From G963662605 sp963667005 (lineage in GTDB: Bacteria > Bacteroidota > Ignavibacteria > Ignavibacteriales > Ignavibacteriaceae), in contig OY762937.1 in NCBI GenBank assembly GCA_963667005.1, forward strand, positions 1,426,001-1,490,000: DNA of 64,000 nucleotides. Direction: 5' to 3'. Below, piece by piece: positions 17,410-26,913 of this stretch. The notes under the pieces are model-generated. The model searched no databases. It worked only from the letters and a program-made list of their open reading frames with translations, and had not been told where the DNA came from. The translations under genes were made by a program, and so were the position numbers. Each line of letters starts with the position of its first letter. The stretch's first letter is position 1.

Positions 17410-17425
17410 TTAAAGGAGAAATATC

Positions 17426-18148
17426 TTGGAAGAACGTCTGAGATCGTTATTTAAATTACAATTGATTGATGATCAATTAGATGAATTGGAAGCATTGCGC
17501 GGCGATTTGCCTGCGACCGTGAGCGATTTGGAGATGCGTATTTCGCAGCTCCGTTCCGGTTACGATGCAAAGAAAGAAGAAAAAGAAGAATCAACACAAA
17601 AAAGAGAAACCAATCTTAAAGAGATGGAAACGCTGCTTGAAAACCAGAAATCGTATAAAGCACGTTTGTATTCGGTTCGCAACAACAAAGAGTATGACTC
17701 TTTAACCAAAGCTATTGATCAGGTTGATGAAGAAATCCGGAAAAAAGAAGCCGAGAATGAAGCACTGATTGAAAAGGAAAACAAGCTGCAGGAAGAGCTT
17801 GAAGGCGTAGAACCTATGCTAACCGAGCTTGAGACCGAACTGAAAGAAAAACAGGAAGATCTTAAAGTTATTGTAAAAGCCAACGAGCGCGAAGAAAATA
17901 AAATTCGTGAAGACAGGTCGGCTGTAGAAGTTAAGATCAAAAAGCCTGACTACGCGAAGTATCTGCAAATCCGCAAAGCAAAGAACGGTAAAGCAGTTGT
18001 CACTATCCGTCGTAACGCCTGCTCGGGATGTCATAACGTTATCCCGTCACAGCGTCAGCTTGATATCCGGAAAAAAGACCGCATTTACACATGCGATTCT
18101 TGCGGACGTATGATTGTTCCTACCGAAGTAGCGGATTCACTCGACTAA
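17426..18148 (+). CDS. COG1579-type coiled-coil zinc-ribbon protein
   Basis: A 240-residue protein. Residues about 10-165 are a long Glu/Lys-rich coiled-coil hairpin, and the C-terminus holds a four-cysteine zinc ribbon (CSGCHNVIPS...YTCDSCGRMI). Family members are described as predicted nucleic-acid-binding proteins, and no enzymatic role is established. The start is a TTG at 17426, chosen because AAAGGAGAA lies at the right distance and the family N-terminus (LRSLFKLQLIDDQLDEL) follows at once. It forms an operon with the Nif3-like gene 16 bases upstream. Two terminators follow. Confidence 0.9.
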   Translation: MEERLRSLFKLQLIDDQLDELEALRGDLPATVSDLEMRISQLRSGYDAKKEEKEESTQKRETNLKEMETLLENQKSYKARLYSVRNNKEYDSLTKAIDQVDEEIRKKEAENEALIEKENKLQEELEGVEPMLTELETELKEKQEDLKVIVKANEREENKIREDRSAVEVKIKKPDYAKYLQIRKAKNGKAVVTIRRNACSGCHNVIPSQRQLDIRKKDRIYTCDSCGRMIVPTEVADSLD

Positions 18149-18170
18149 ACTTCAGATTATATTTTATGAA

Positions 18171-18196
18171 AGCCCCCGATTACCGGGGGCTTTTTA
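18171..18196 (+). terminator. Terminator after the COG1579 gene
   Basis: A GC-rich stem AGCCCCC / GGGGGCT (18171-18177 with 18185-18191) followed by TTTTT. Confidence 0.9.
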
Positions 18197-18204
18197 GTTT
18201 AAAA

Positions 18205-18237
18205 CAAAAAACCCCCCGATGTATCGGGGGGTTTTTA
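18205..18237. terminator. Bidirectional terminator between convergent genes
   Basis: A 10-bp stem ACCCCCCGAT / ATCGGGGGGT with two-base loop has an A-run to its left and a T-run to its right, so it can end transcription from both the plus-strand COG1579 gene and the minus-strand GH13 gene. Confidence 0.9.
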
Positions 18238-18258
18238 TATTTCTTACAGAGAAGATAA

Positions 18259-21141
18259 TTACTTGGTCAGGATCATCTTGATTGCTTGAGTAACAACCTT
18301 GCCTGATGAAGTTGCATGCAGTCTTGCAATATAAACACCCGAAGCATACTTCGAAGCGTTAAACTGTGCTGTGTAATAACCAGCCTGCATGTTGTCGTTT
18401 ACTAACTGAGCGACCTGATTACCCAGAATGTCATAAACAGTAATGTTTACGTTCGCAGCTTCAGGCAATTGATACGAAATCTTTGTCGAAGGATTGAACG
18501 GATTCGGATAATTCTGTCCCAGAGCAAACTTAGAAGGAACGCCCGTGTGAGCTTCTTCTTCAACACCGACTAAACCGGTAAGGTCAGGTTTCGGTAATCT
18601 CTTTGAAGTATAAATTTTATACTCGCCAGGTCCGAGAGTGATTTGATCGGTCGTGTTGTTAACCGTGATACTGTCACCGCTCATATAATCATACCATTTT
18701 CCTGTAAACTGGAAGTATGGTGTAAATGTCTGTGAAGTGACATCAAAGTTACCGAGAATAGTGGCACTGGTATCTGAGTTTAAACTCATTCTCTTGACGC
18801 TTCCGGAGAAATATGTCTGGTAGTCGCCTGTAGAGAATGTTGAGTATGTGGTTTTTAATTTAATCATAGCAGCCCAGGCTTTATATAAGCCATAGCGGTA
18901 AGAGTTGCTGTAATAATTCCATGGGAAAGCCTTTGCATCGGTACATGAAGATGAACCACCGGCAGCACTGCAAGGTCTTGAGTAGCTTGTATCATAACCG
19001 AGTTCGGCCGCAAACTGGAACATCTTCGGTCCGGGAACGGTAAAGAGAAATGCTCCGGCAAGTTTCATTCTATCGCATGCAGTAGATAGAACTTTTGTAC
19101 TGTACGAACCACTTGATGCACCGTAGGAAAGTACTTTAAACATCATGCGTTCTTCGTCATGCGATTCAAAATACCCGACCAAATTCGGATTTGAATATCC
19201 GCGGGCTTTATAGGATACTTGCGTAAAGTCGGAAGTTGGAATCCAACCCATTGCAGCTTCGTCATAATTGTAGACCATTTTTCCCCAGATCATCATGCCC
19301 ATATTTGAAAGTGCAACTTCTTCATCGTTATTGGCAAAATGCTCAAGAATAACATATGCTTTCGGATCAACTGACCAGATACCGGAGGAGATGCGGTTCC
19401 AGATATTTACGCGTGACTGATCGTACACACCCCATTGAGCCGTGTTGCCCAATGTATTGGTTTGTGTAAAGCCTTTGCTTAAGTCGAAACGGTAGCCGTC
19501 AATTTTATATTCGGTAATCCAATATTTTGTAACGCGGTCAACATAAGCCTTTGTTGCGGTAGCTTCATGATTGAAGTCGTAACCGACACTATAATCATGC
19601 GTTGCAACCTGATTAAACCAAGGACTATTGGCAGCCGGGCGGTTGTTTGTTCCATCCCAATATAAACGAACCAGCGGACTTAAACCGAATTGATGATTAA
19701 GAACCATATCGAAGATGACCGCGATACCGTTTTGGTGGCAGACATCAACAAATTTTTTGAAGGAGTCTTTTGAACCGTAATACTTGTCAACTGCAAATAA
19801 GAAGTCTGGGTTGTATCCCCAGCTTAAATTACCTTCAAATTCATTAGGCGGCATAACTTCAATAGCGTTGATGCCGAGTTTTTTTAAGTAGCCGATTGTA
19901 TCAATGACCGACTGGAATGTGTGCTTTGGTGTAAAGTCACGCAAAAGTAATTCATAGATAACAAGTCTTTCTTTCGGCGGTTTTGAGAAATTGGTAACCG
20001 TCCAGTTATAGGTCGGCTGTGCCGATTGAAGGATACCAACCACGTTTGTGGTTTTATTTTTCGGGTATGCTTTTAAGTTTGGATATGTAGTCGCCTCAAT
20101 GTATTGGTCATTCCACGGATCAAGAACTTTATCGCAATACGGATCGGCTATGTTGATGCTGCCGTCAACGAGGTATTGGAAACCATACTCATTACCCGGT
20201 GAAACAGTGATGGTTGTCCACCAGCGTAAGCCGTCGGAGGTTCTTTTCATGAAATATTCAGGCCGCAGCATCCAGTTGCTGAAATCGCCGAATGCATAAA
20301 CATATGATTTTTGCGGGGCATACAAGCAAAGCGTAACGGTCGTCGGAGAGGTATAGTTAATACCGTCAACAACTCCCGCCGGAAGATCAGCGGTTGTTAC
20401 AGCGCCGTGTACTGTTAATGCAAGCGAATCAGTTACCGTAGTTGTCCCATCGGTAGCAACTGCTTTGATCCAGTGTAAGCCGGCTGTTGTTGTTGCATAA
20501 GAATAATTAACCGTTGTCCCGGTGGTTGAATTCACTAAGGCAGTGTCAACATATAATTTTAGAGAAGTTGCCGTTGCTGCAACAGCTGATATTGCAACAG
20601 TAGAATCTAATGGGGCAAGAATATAAGTTGTTGTTGTAACAGGTGCGGTAATGCGAACATTTAATCCGGGATTTGAGAGCGACATATAGATATCGCCGCC
20701 CGTAGCTGTTTTTCCTTCGTAGTAGGTTGTTCCCGTATAAGGAGCACCACTACGAAATACGAAAGCAATCTGTTTGATAATTTCAGTGGTATCGGTTACG
20801 TGGAAAAAGCTTCTGGCGCCGTTAATTGTATAAGAGTAAGTAGTAGATGTTAATCTAGTACATTTAGTTTCGGCAGTGTTTACTCCCCATGCAGAACTTC
20901 CGCCTGTCGGAGTAGGATTTACATATTTCCAGTCTGACCCGCTTGTGCTCTTGGAAGTAATTAAACCGATATGGACGTAGACATCGCCCGTAGTATAGTT
21001 TTTCAAACCTCCATTACCTTGTGTTGCATCAAAGGTAATCTTAATAGTGTCCTTATCTGTTGGGAAGGAGGGCACGTACGTTACCTGAGCCTGCATAAGG
21101 AACGGTATCAATAGAAATAATCCAAAGAAAAAATTTCTCAT
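18259..21141 (-). CDS. T9SS-secreted alpha-amylase-family glycoside hydrolase (GH13)
   Basis: An exported GH13 enzyme acting on alpha-glucans. The frame is open to 21210, but the ATG at 21141 is preceded by GAGGAAACAC and starts a good signal peptide (FFFGLFLLIPFLMQAQ), giving 960 residues. After an N-terminal beta domain and an Ig-like linker comes a CBM48/E-set-like domain (YVYAFGDFSNW), then the catalytic barrel: VIFDMVLNHQFG, nucleophile in DGYRFDLSKGF, acid/base Glu in VILEHF, and FESHDEER. The catalytic Asp-Glu-Asp triad is intact. The last 85 residues are a type IX sorting domain (QNYPNPFNPSTKIS). Debranching or branching specificity cannot be told. The nuclease gene lies 101 bases upstream. 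Confidence 0.92.
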   Translation of the reverse strand: MRNFFFGLFLLIPFLMQAQVTYVPSFPTDKDTIKITFDATQGNGGLKNYTTGDVYVHIGLITSKSTSGSDWKYVNPTPTGGSSAWGVNTAETKCTRLTSTTYSYTINGARSFFHVTDTTEIIKQIAFVFRSGAPYTGTTYYEGKTATGGDIYMSLSNPGLNVRITAPVTTTTYILAPLDSTVAISAVAATATSLKLYVDTALVNSTTGTTVNYSYATTTAGLHWIKAVATDGTTTVTDSLALTVHGAVTTADLPAGVVDGINYTSPTTVTLCLYAPQKSYVYAFGDFSNWMLRPEYFMKRTSDGLRWWTTITVSPGNEYGFQYLVDGSINIADPYCDKVLDPWNDQYIEATTYPNLKAYPKNKTTNVVGILQSAQPTYNWTVTNFSKPPKERLVIYELLLRDFTPKHTFQSVIDTIGYLKKLGINAIEVMPPNEFEGNLSWGYNPDFLFAVDKYYGSKDSFKKFVDVCHQNGIAVIFDMVLNHQFGLSPLVRLYWDGTNNRPAANSPWFNQVATHDYSVGYDFNHEATATKAYVDRVTKYWITEYKIDGYRFDLSKGFTQTNTLGNTAQWGVYDQSRVNIWNRISSGIWSVDPKAYVILEHFANNDEEVALSNMGMMIWGKMVYNYDEAAMGWIPTSDFTQVSYKARGYSNPNLVGYFESHDEERMMFKVLSYGASSGSYSTKVLSTACDRMKLAGAFLFTVPGPKMFQFAAELGYDTSYSRPCSAAGGSSSCTDAKAFPWNYYSNSYRYGLYKAWAAMIKLKTTYSTFSTGDYQTYFSGSVKRMSLNSDTSATILGNFDVTSQTFTPYFQFTGKWYDYMSGDSITVNNTTDQITLGPGEYKIYTSKRLPKPDLTGLVGVEEEAHTGVPSKFALGQNYPNPFNPSTKISYQLPEAANVNITVYDILGNQVAQLVNDNMQAGYYTAQFNASKYASGVYIARLHATSSGKVVTQAIKMILTK

Positions 21142-21242
21142 GTGTTTCCTCGAAATATATTTTATAGTTTGTCTGCCCAGCGGCTGTGCCACGGACATGT
21201 ATTTAGTCAATTTAAAATATCCCTCAGGGATATAGCAAATTT

Positions 21243-22079
21243 CTATTGAAAGAGTTCAAATGCAGGTGATCCTGCTTCAAGCCATGCAGTATACAAGAGA
21301 GAGGCTAACCGTTCGGCTGCATTTCTCATTTCGCCGACAGTTACGTATTGTGTTCTGAACCAAAGTAGTCTATAGTATTCTTCATTAAAAGCTTTATTCG
21401 TCGCATCGGAAGCAGCTGTGTCGGCCATCATCACTACGGGTAACAATAAATTTGATTCATAGATACAATCAAACGCGAACCGTGGAACGTCTTTAACAGG
21501 CGCAATCGGTCCGGGAATAACTTTCGATACTAATTCATTATAATGCTTACTTACCATGTAAATTTCATATCTCGCGTGGACGCCTTTCTGTCCCGATAAC
21601 TGACCGTTATAATTGACGGTCGTGTGCATGGGCTGATGTGCATCGCCTACATAATGAGCGAGGTCTGCCATCAAAACTTTGCTTTTTTCAGCATTGTGGC
21701 TGCGGAACGCTTCGACAAGGGCGTGATACGTGTTTTGAAGTGCCCAGGGAAGAATACCTTGTGTATTTACAATATCTTTCCCGTACATGGCTGATAATGA
21801 ATCAATATTTTCCTGAAAACTTCCTTTATTATATTCTTTATAGTAATCAATATCAATGTAGTGTTTTACCCCTTCGGTCTTATCATCCTTTTTGCGGTAA
21901 TCCGGATCAACCGAGTGAGTGATGACATAGTCAAACCAGGGAGTAAATGATTTCATTTCGGAAGGAAGCGTATGGAGGGCTTTTTCTGCAATCAGTTTAT
22001 GTCCTTCGTCGCCCCAGCCAAAGAGCGAAATAATTGATGTGATGCAAAGACAAAGACATAATGATATAAAACGTTTCAT
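21243..22079 (-). CDS. S1/P1-type zinc nuclease, secreted
   Basis: A 278-residue exported enzyme of the phospholipase C / P1 nuclease fold, which uses three zinc ions to cleave single-stranded nucleic acids and remove 3' phosphates. The signal peptide ends at about residue 21, so that mature Trp22 (GWGDEGHKLIAEKAL) is the first zinc ligand, as in P1 nuclease. Further ligands are visible in HYIDIDYY, in LAHYVGDAHQPMHT (HxxxD plus HxxxH) and in GVHARYE. Length is normal. It lies 101 bases upstream of the GH13 gene on the same strand. A role in scavenging nucleotides is inferred. Confidence 0.9.
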   Translation of the reverse strand: MKRFISLCLCLCITSIISLFGWGDEGHKLIAEKALHTLPSEMKSFTPWFDYVITHSVDPDYRKKDDKTEGVKHYIDIDYYKEYNKGSFQENIDSLSAMYGKDIVNTQGILPWALQNTYHALVEAFRSHNAEKSKVLMADLAHYVGDAHQPMHTTVNYNGQLSGQKGVHARYEIYMVSKHYNELVSKVIPGPIAPVKDVPRFAFDCIYESNLLLPVVMMADTAASDATNKAFNEEYYRLLWFRTQYVTVGEMRNAAERLASLLYTAWLEAGSPAFELFQ

Positions 22080-22558
22080 ACGCCAAATTTTTTTGTTTAC
22101 AAGTCAGGACTTACAAAATCACTTTAATAAAGCAAACCTTAAAGTAATTTATATTAAAAATATACAAAGGTTTAAGTCATAAAACAAGCATAGTTTTTAA
22201 CCCGGGAAATTTTATTTTCCTCTACATTGATCGCAAAAAGAATTGCAGCAACATAAACAGGTTTGCGCAAATTTGATGACAAGTTCGGAGTGCTATACAA
22301 TAATTACCGGTATACAGCTACTCAGCCAGCTCATCCCAAGCTTCATTATGGCAATAATTTGCAATCGTCAATTACCGACAAGAGCAAATGGCTTAAAATC
22401 TAGATTTTTGTGTTTTCGGTCGAAATTTCCGGTATATAACCGGTTAATTACCTGTAATTACTTGTATGTTGTAATACAAAAAGGTAACTTAGATTCGCTA
22501 ATCGTATGTATTACTGCTGAATTTATAAAAATAATCTGCGAATATTGTCAGGAGCCAC
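22080..22558. other. Gap of 479 bases between divergent genes
   Basis: AT-rich DNA carrying the promoters of the minus-strand nuclease and the plus-strand deacetylase-like gene. There are short direct and inverted motifs around 22430-22470 (for example CCGGTATATAACCGG and repeated AATTACCTGTAATTAC), possibly an operator, but no gene or known RNA. Confidence 0.4.
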
Positions 22559-23983
22559 ATGAATATTTTTACTACTTGTAAAAGCCGCTTTTTTGTAATT
22601 CTTTTTCTGTTTGTTGCTTTGAGCACGATGATCTCTGCTCAGACAACCTGGGAATTTTCCGGGACATCTTACGCCTTCCAAAAAGCTCATTTTGACAGTG
22701 CTACAAATATCATTAAAACAAAACTTGGCATACAAATGCACAGCTTCGGTGCGCCGTATAACCAAAATGATACTACTTGTCTGAGAGTAATTAATGAGGA
22801 CACGAATTATAAAAACATTATGTTCAGCCAGGTGACCCCTTCGGCAGGAGTCGGCTTTATCAGTCTGACAAATAGGGTATTTATCGAAAGTGCTACCGGG
22901 GTACCGGATTCGGCTTACTTTATGGCAAGTTATCTTTCAAAGAAAAGCACTTATACGGATTATATGGTTATGCAGGGTCATCCCTACGCGTGGACTACGG
23001 ATGCCAAGCAACTTGAATTTCAGAAAATAGTGAATTTTCTCATCTCTGAGGGAGTTGTTTTCTGCACTCCGTATGAATACTGGCAATATGTAACGGATTT
23101 GTCTATCCCAAGAACAAGCAAAGTCCATGTTATATTAAAATTAGATGATTTGCGTGCGACAACTTCATATTTTTACCCCTGCTTTACTGCATATAACTTT
23201 TTGGTCAGCAAGAAAGTAAAAGCCGGATTTGGTGTTAATAACATGTGGAATTTAACGCAATCACAGATTGACACACTTAATTATTATCTGCGTCAGACCG
23301 ATACTGCCGGCACATTATTGTTTGAGCTTTGGAATCATGGCCTTGATCACTCGCAGACATCTTCAACTTTAGGAGGAAACTGGAGTTCACCTTCAACCTG
23401 GGCTTCCGGCATGGTGCCGACAGCTGCGGATGATGCTGAAATTCCGGCAGGTGTTACTGTTACTCTGGATATTTCGAACGCTGTATGTCAGAATTTGATT
23501 GTTGACGGAACCCTTGTTACTCTGAATACAGCAGCTACCGGGTTAACCGTGTATGGAGATGTTGATATCAATAGCGGCGGTTCATTCACTTCGCCTGCGC
23601 TTACCGGTGCGACTTCCAATATTGTTCACTCGATGACTGTGTACGGTGATTTCACGAACAACGGTACATTTGATTTTCGCATGGGTTCGGCCGGAACGAC
23701 AATGAGAATGCTCAATACAACATTCGCAGGAAATTTAAACTCGGTTATTACCGTCGGAACATACTCATCCGGGAACAATGACTTCAACAGCATTACCATT
23801 AATAAAACCGGCGGTGCTAAAGTGATTTGCGGAAGCGATGTATTCTTGGATCAGGGTTCATCGAATGGGGTTTCCCAATTGATTTTGACAAGCGGCATAG
23901 TTGAAACAGGAAATTATTCTATCAACGCTCTTTCAACAACAACAAACGGATGTTGTTTCAGCATCTGCACAATCGTATGTTAA
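22559..23983 (+). CDS. Secreted polysaccharide-deacetylase-like protein with swapped halves, N-terminal part (frameshifted)
   Basis: Residues 1-28 are a signal peptide ending in SAQ. What follows is a polysaccharide deacetylase (DUF2334-like) in unusual order. First come WEFSGTSY (31-38), SFGAPYN (62-68), MQGHP (138-142) and TPYEYW, which normally form the C-terminal half. Then come LKLDDLR (Asp196, Asp197) and NHGLDHS (His260, His264), which normally open the domain. All metal and catalytic motifs are present, so a circular permutation is possible. A GNWSSPSTW-type beta domain follows. At 23944-23946 one extra A in CAACAAACGG shifts the frame, and the frame ends at 23983 after a short nonsense tail. 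Removing that base joins it to the next entry as one protein of about 840 residues. Confidence 0.75.
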   Translation: MNIFTTCKSRFFVILFLFVALSTMISAQTTWEFSGTSYAFQKAHFDSATNIIKTKLGIQMHSFGAPYNQNDTTCLRVINEDTNYKNIMFSQVTPSAGVGFISLTNRVFIESATGVPDSAYFMASYLSKKSTYTDYMVMQGHPYAWTTDAKQLEFQKIVNFLISEGVVFCTPYEYWQYVTDLSIPRTSKVHVILKLDDLRATTSYFYPCFTAYNFLVSKKVKAGFGVNNMWNLTQSQIDTLNYYLRQTDTAGTLLFELWNHGLDHSQTSSTLGGNWSSPSTWASGMVPTAADDAEIPAGVTVTLDISNAVCQNLIVDGTLVTLNTAATGLTVYGDVDINSGGSFTSPALTGATSNIVHSMTVYGDFTNNGTFDFRMGSAGTTMRMLNTTFAGNLNSVITVGTYSSGNNDFNSITINKTGGAKVICGSDVFLDQGSSNGVSQLILTSGIVETGNYSINALSTTTNGCCFSICTIVC

Positions 23984-25082
23984 CGGAGCATTGGGCCGGG
24001 GTATGTCAAACTCCGCGGGGAAGGTTAACACGTTTCCCGTAGGAGATTGGAAATCGTACCGTCCCATTACAGTCAGATCCACAACCGGTGGTGTTGCTTC
24101 CGGTCACTATTGTACTGTTCGCTGTATACCCGCCGATGCTTCTGTTGGAACTACTACCTATGCCGGGGGAATTGATAAAGTATCACAAGTAAGATATTAT
24201 CAGGTAACATACAATAAGGGAATCGGAACAGCTGTTGACACGATGAGTTTCAGTCAGTTCAGTCCGAGTTATGGGGCGGATGATGGTGTCGCTGCCGGAA
24301 ATACAGAGCTCCGTGTTGCCTATTCTACTAATGATAAAGTTACCTGGACAGGCATGACTCAAGGGACCGCTCATACGACGAGTCTGACCTCACCACCGAC
24401 AACCATTACCCCAACAGCGTTGACATCGCCTATTAAACTGTATTCAGGTGTCAGCACTTCAAAAATTCTCGTTGCGTTAGCAAGAGTCGCTGGCACTACA
24501 ACAAATGTTCTTCCGGTTGAATTGACGAACTTTGAGGCTGTGGTCAATAATAAAAGTGTCATGCTGTTATGGAATACAGCAACAGAAAATAACAGTGCTT
24601 CGTATGATGTTGAAAGAATGAAACACTCAGCAGGGACTAATGCGAAATGGGAGTCAGTCGGACATTTACTTGCTGCCGGTAATAGTGCTTCTCCGAAGAA
24701 TTATTCATTTACTGATAAAAATGTAAATTCTGGTTTATACTCATACCGGTTGAAAATGGTAGATTTGGACGGAACATTCACATACAGCGATGAACAGGCT
24801 GTTACCATCGGGTTGCCGAGAGAATTTTCATTATCGCAGAATTACCCAAATCCTTTTAATCCTTCGACAAAAATTGAATTTTCCGTTCCTTCGGATGGCC
24901 GGGTGCAGCTAAAAGTTTACTCGCTTACCGGCGCGTTAGTTAAAACGATTATGGATGAGCACAAAGCCGCCGGATATTATAGTATAGACTTTAATGCGTC
25001 TCAAGTTCCATCGGGAGTCTACTTTTATGAACTCTCCGGAGGCGGACATCAGATCGTCAAAAAAATGATGATTTTGAAATAG
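23901..25082 (+). CDS. C-terminal part of the frameshifted T9SS protein
   Basis: This frame continues the preceding gene after the one-base shift near 23945; the ATG at 23901 is only the first Met in the frame and lacks a ribosome binding site. Coding sense begins at TDVVSASAQSYVNG. It contains the beta-rich region common to Ignavibacteria T9SS proteins (FPVGDWKSYRP), an FN3-like stretch that starts LPVELTNFEA, and a complete type IX sorting domain (QNYPNPFNPSTKIEF ... SGVYFYELSGG). Without frame restoration the upstream enzyme part would be exported by Sec but could not be routed through the T9SS. A strong terminator follows. Confidence 0.75.
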   Translation: MKQEIILSTLFQQQQTDVVSASAQSYVNGALGRGMSNSAGKVNTFPVGDWKSYRPITVRSTTGGVASGHYCTVRCIPADASVGTTTYAGGIDKVSQVRYYQVTYNKGIGTAVDTMSFSQFSPSYGADDGVAAGNTELRVAYSTNDKVTWTGMTQGTAHTTSLTSPPTTITPTALTSPIKLYSGVSTSKILVALARVAGTTTNVLPVELTNFEAVVNNKSVMLLWNTATENNSASYDVERMKHSAGTNAKWESVGHLLAAGNSASPKNYSFTDKNVNSGLYSYRLKMVDLDGTFTYSDEQAVTIGLPREFSLSQNYPNPFNPSTKIEFSVPSDGRVQLKVYSLTGALVKTIMDEHKAAGYYSIDFNASQVPSGVYFYELSGGGHQIVKKMMILK

Positions 25083-25104
25083 ATAGAGAAATTATTGGAA
25101 ACTT

Positions 25105-25131
25105 AAGCCGCTCCACCGGAGCGGCTTTTTT
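25105..25131 (+). terminator. Terminator after the T9SS deacetylase locus
   Basis: A 10-bp stem AAGCCGCTCC / GGAGCGGCTT with a 3-base loop, followed by TTTTT-G-TTT. Confidence 0.92.
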
Positions 25132-25324
25132 GTTTATTAAAGAAATTTCAGAATGAGACAGTTGCTAAAATGGGCAATTTCTTCAAATTCTGCTCAAGGT
25201 GTGATTTGGCTCCGAAATCTGCATCTATCGAAAGAATTTTGTATTTTTATTGGTTAAAATCAATTATTTTACTGATTAATTAATAATTTCGACGGTTCCA
25301 GACGAAATTGGATAGTGTATCTTT

Positions 25325-26911
25325 TTGAAGCAGTTGAAGAACAAACCTGAAATAAAAGAATCCGATAGAATGCAGCAAGTCCAGGAAGGATATCTCTCGA
25401 ATACTATAAAGTATCTCGACGCGGTAATATTTTCTTCGGTGCCCGATGGTTCTTCGTTTTATTTTATAACTCCGGCTATTGAGAAAATCGCGGGCATTAA
25501 ACCCGAAGAAGCTGTTGAAAAAAAATACATTCTCATGAAAATGGTGGCTCCGGAAGATTTTGCGGCAGTAAAACAATTTTTCTCGGAAGCTAAAGAGGGA
25601 AAAGCCGGAACTCTTGAGTATAGAATTAATAACGCGAAGGGGGAAAAGCTTTTTATTCGTCATTCTATCTTCCCGATAGTAGAAGAAGGAAAAGTAATTC
25701 GCGTTGACGGTATTATATATGATATTACTAAAGAAAAGCGGAACGAAGAACAATTAAAAAAATCCGATGAGAAGCTACGCAATTTAATTGAGGCAGCCGA
25801 TGATCTTATTTTTGTTCTTGATAAAAGCGGGAATTTCATATCGGTAAATGTTAACGGCGCGTTGAATCTTGAATACAACCCGGGTGAAATGCGCGGTAAA
25901 CATTTTTTGAATTTTATTGAGGATGTGAACAAACAAGCCATAGCAAAATCATTTCGTGAAATATTACGGGTTAACTCCGTTGTAACATTTGAGGCTTTTT
26001 TTAAAAGTAAATATGGCAAGACGATCATTTTTGAGGTAAACGCCAGGGCAATACTTGAAAATGGAAAAGTTGATGGTTTAATAGGTATTGGACGTAACGT
26101 AACGACCAAGCGCTTTGATCAGGAAAAAATGAAAGATTTGAATAACAAACTGATCGAAGCAAACCGCTTGATTTCAATTGAGCGGGACAGGGCCACACAA
26201 AAAATTTCGATTCTTGAGGAATTGAACCGGCTGAAAAATGAATTTGTCTCGAATATATCGCATGAGCTCCGTACACCGCTGGCATCAATAATCGGATTCG
26301 CGGAAACGATTGACTCTGATAGAGCCATGCCGCAGGAACTCAGAGATGAATTCAATCAGATTATTTTGACTGAAGCGAAAAGACTGGCCACATTAATCAA
26401 TGATGTGCTTGATATCTCAAAGATTGAAGAAGGAAAAATCGAACTTGTAAAAAGTGAGTTTTCTTTTAACGAAGTGCTTGCACAGCTTGTTGAAGAGTAT
26501 CAGCGTCAAGCCCGGGAAAAAGGTATTATATTCAGAAGTGAAGTTCCGGAGCAACAAATATTTCTTTTTGCCGATAAAAATCGTATTATTCAGGTGCTGG
26601 ATAACGTACTCAGTAACGCTATCAAATTTACCACACAAGGCAGGATAACATTGATCGTTCAATCAATGTACCGGGAGTGTGAAATTATCGTAACGGATAC
26701 AGGAATCGGTATTCCGAAAAAGGATATCCCGTTTTTATTTCAAAAATTTTACCGGGTCAGCCGGGCCGGCTCCGAGATTCCCGGAACAGGTTTGGGTTTG
26801 GCATTTGTCAAGCAAATTATAGATTTGCATAAAGGATATATCACAATTAAGAGTGAAGAAAACAAGGGATCTACGGTCGTAATTAAACTTCCAACTGCGA
26901 GGCAGGAATAG
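25325..26911 (+). CDS. Cytoplasmic PAS-domain sensor histidine kinase
   Basis: About 528 residues. Two PAS domains (about 25-140 and 145-265) are followed by a short coiled coil, a HisKA domain with phospho-acceptor His313 in ISHELRTPL, and a HATPase domain with N-box NVLSNAIKFT, G1 DTGIGIPKKD, F-box FYRV and G2 GTGLGL. There is no transmembrane segment, so it should sense a cytoplasmic signal. The start is uncertain: the frame begins at a TTG at 25325 and the first ATG is at 25370; neither has a strong ribosome binding site. Two bases separate it from the sigma-54 activator, so the two form a pair, and the STAS and PP2C genes follow. Confidence 0.92.
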   Translation: MKQLKNKPEIKESDRMQQVQEGYLSNTIKYLDAVIFSSVPDGSSFYFITPAIEKIAGIKPEEAVEKKYILMKMVAPEDFAAVKQFFSEAKEGKAGTLEYRINNAKGEKLFIRHSIFPIVEEGKVIRVDGIIYDITKEKRNEEQLKKSDEKLRNLIEAADDLIFVLDKSGNFISVNVNGALNLEYNPGEMRGKHFLNFIEDVNKQAIAKSFREILRVNSVVTFEAFFKSKYGKTIIFEVNARAILENGKVDGLIGIGRNVTTKRFDQEKMKDLNNKLIEANRLISIERDRATQKISILEELNRLKNEFVSNISHELRTPLASIIGFAETIDSDRAMPQELRDEFNQIILTEAKRLATLINDVLDISKIEEGKIELVKSEFSFNEVLAQLVEEYQRQAREKGIIFRSEVPEQQIFLFADKNRIIQVLDNVLSNAIKFTTQGRITLIVQSMYRECEIIVTDTGIGIPKKDIPFLFQKFYRVSRAGSEIPGTGLGLAFVKQIIDLHKGYITIKSEENKGSTVVIKLPTARQE

Positions 26912-26913
26912 TT

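Noticed and set aside
25280..25753. 157-residue minus-strand frame over the start of the histidine kinase
   Set aside because: Very rich in Phe, Tyr and Arg without a domain; the plus strand encodes a clear PAS domain there.
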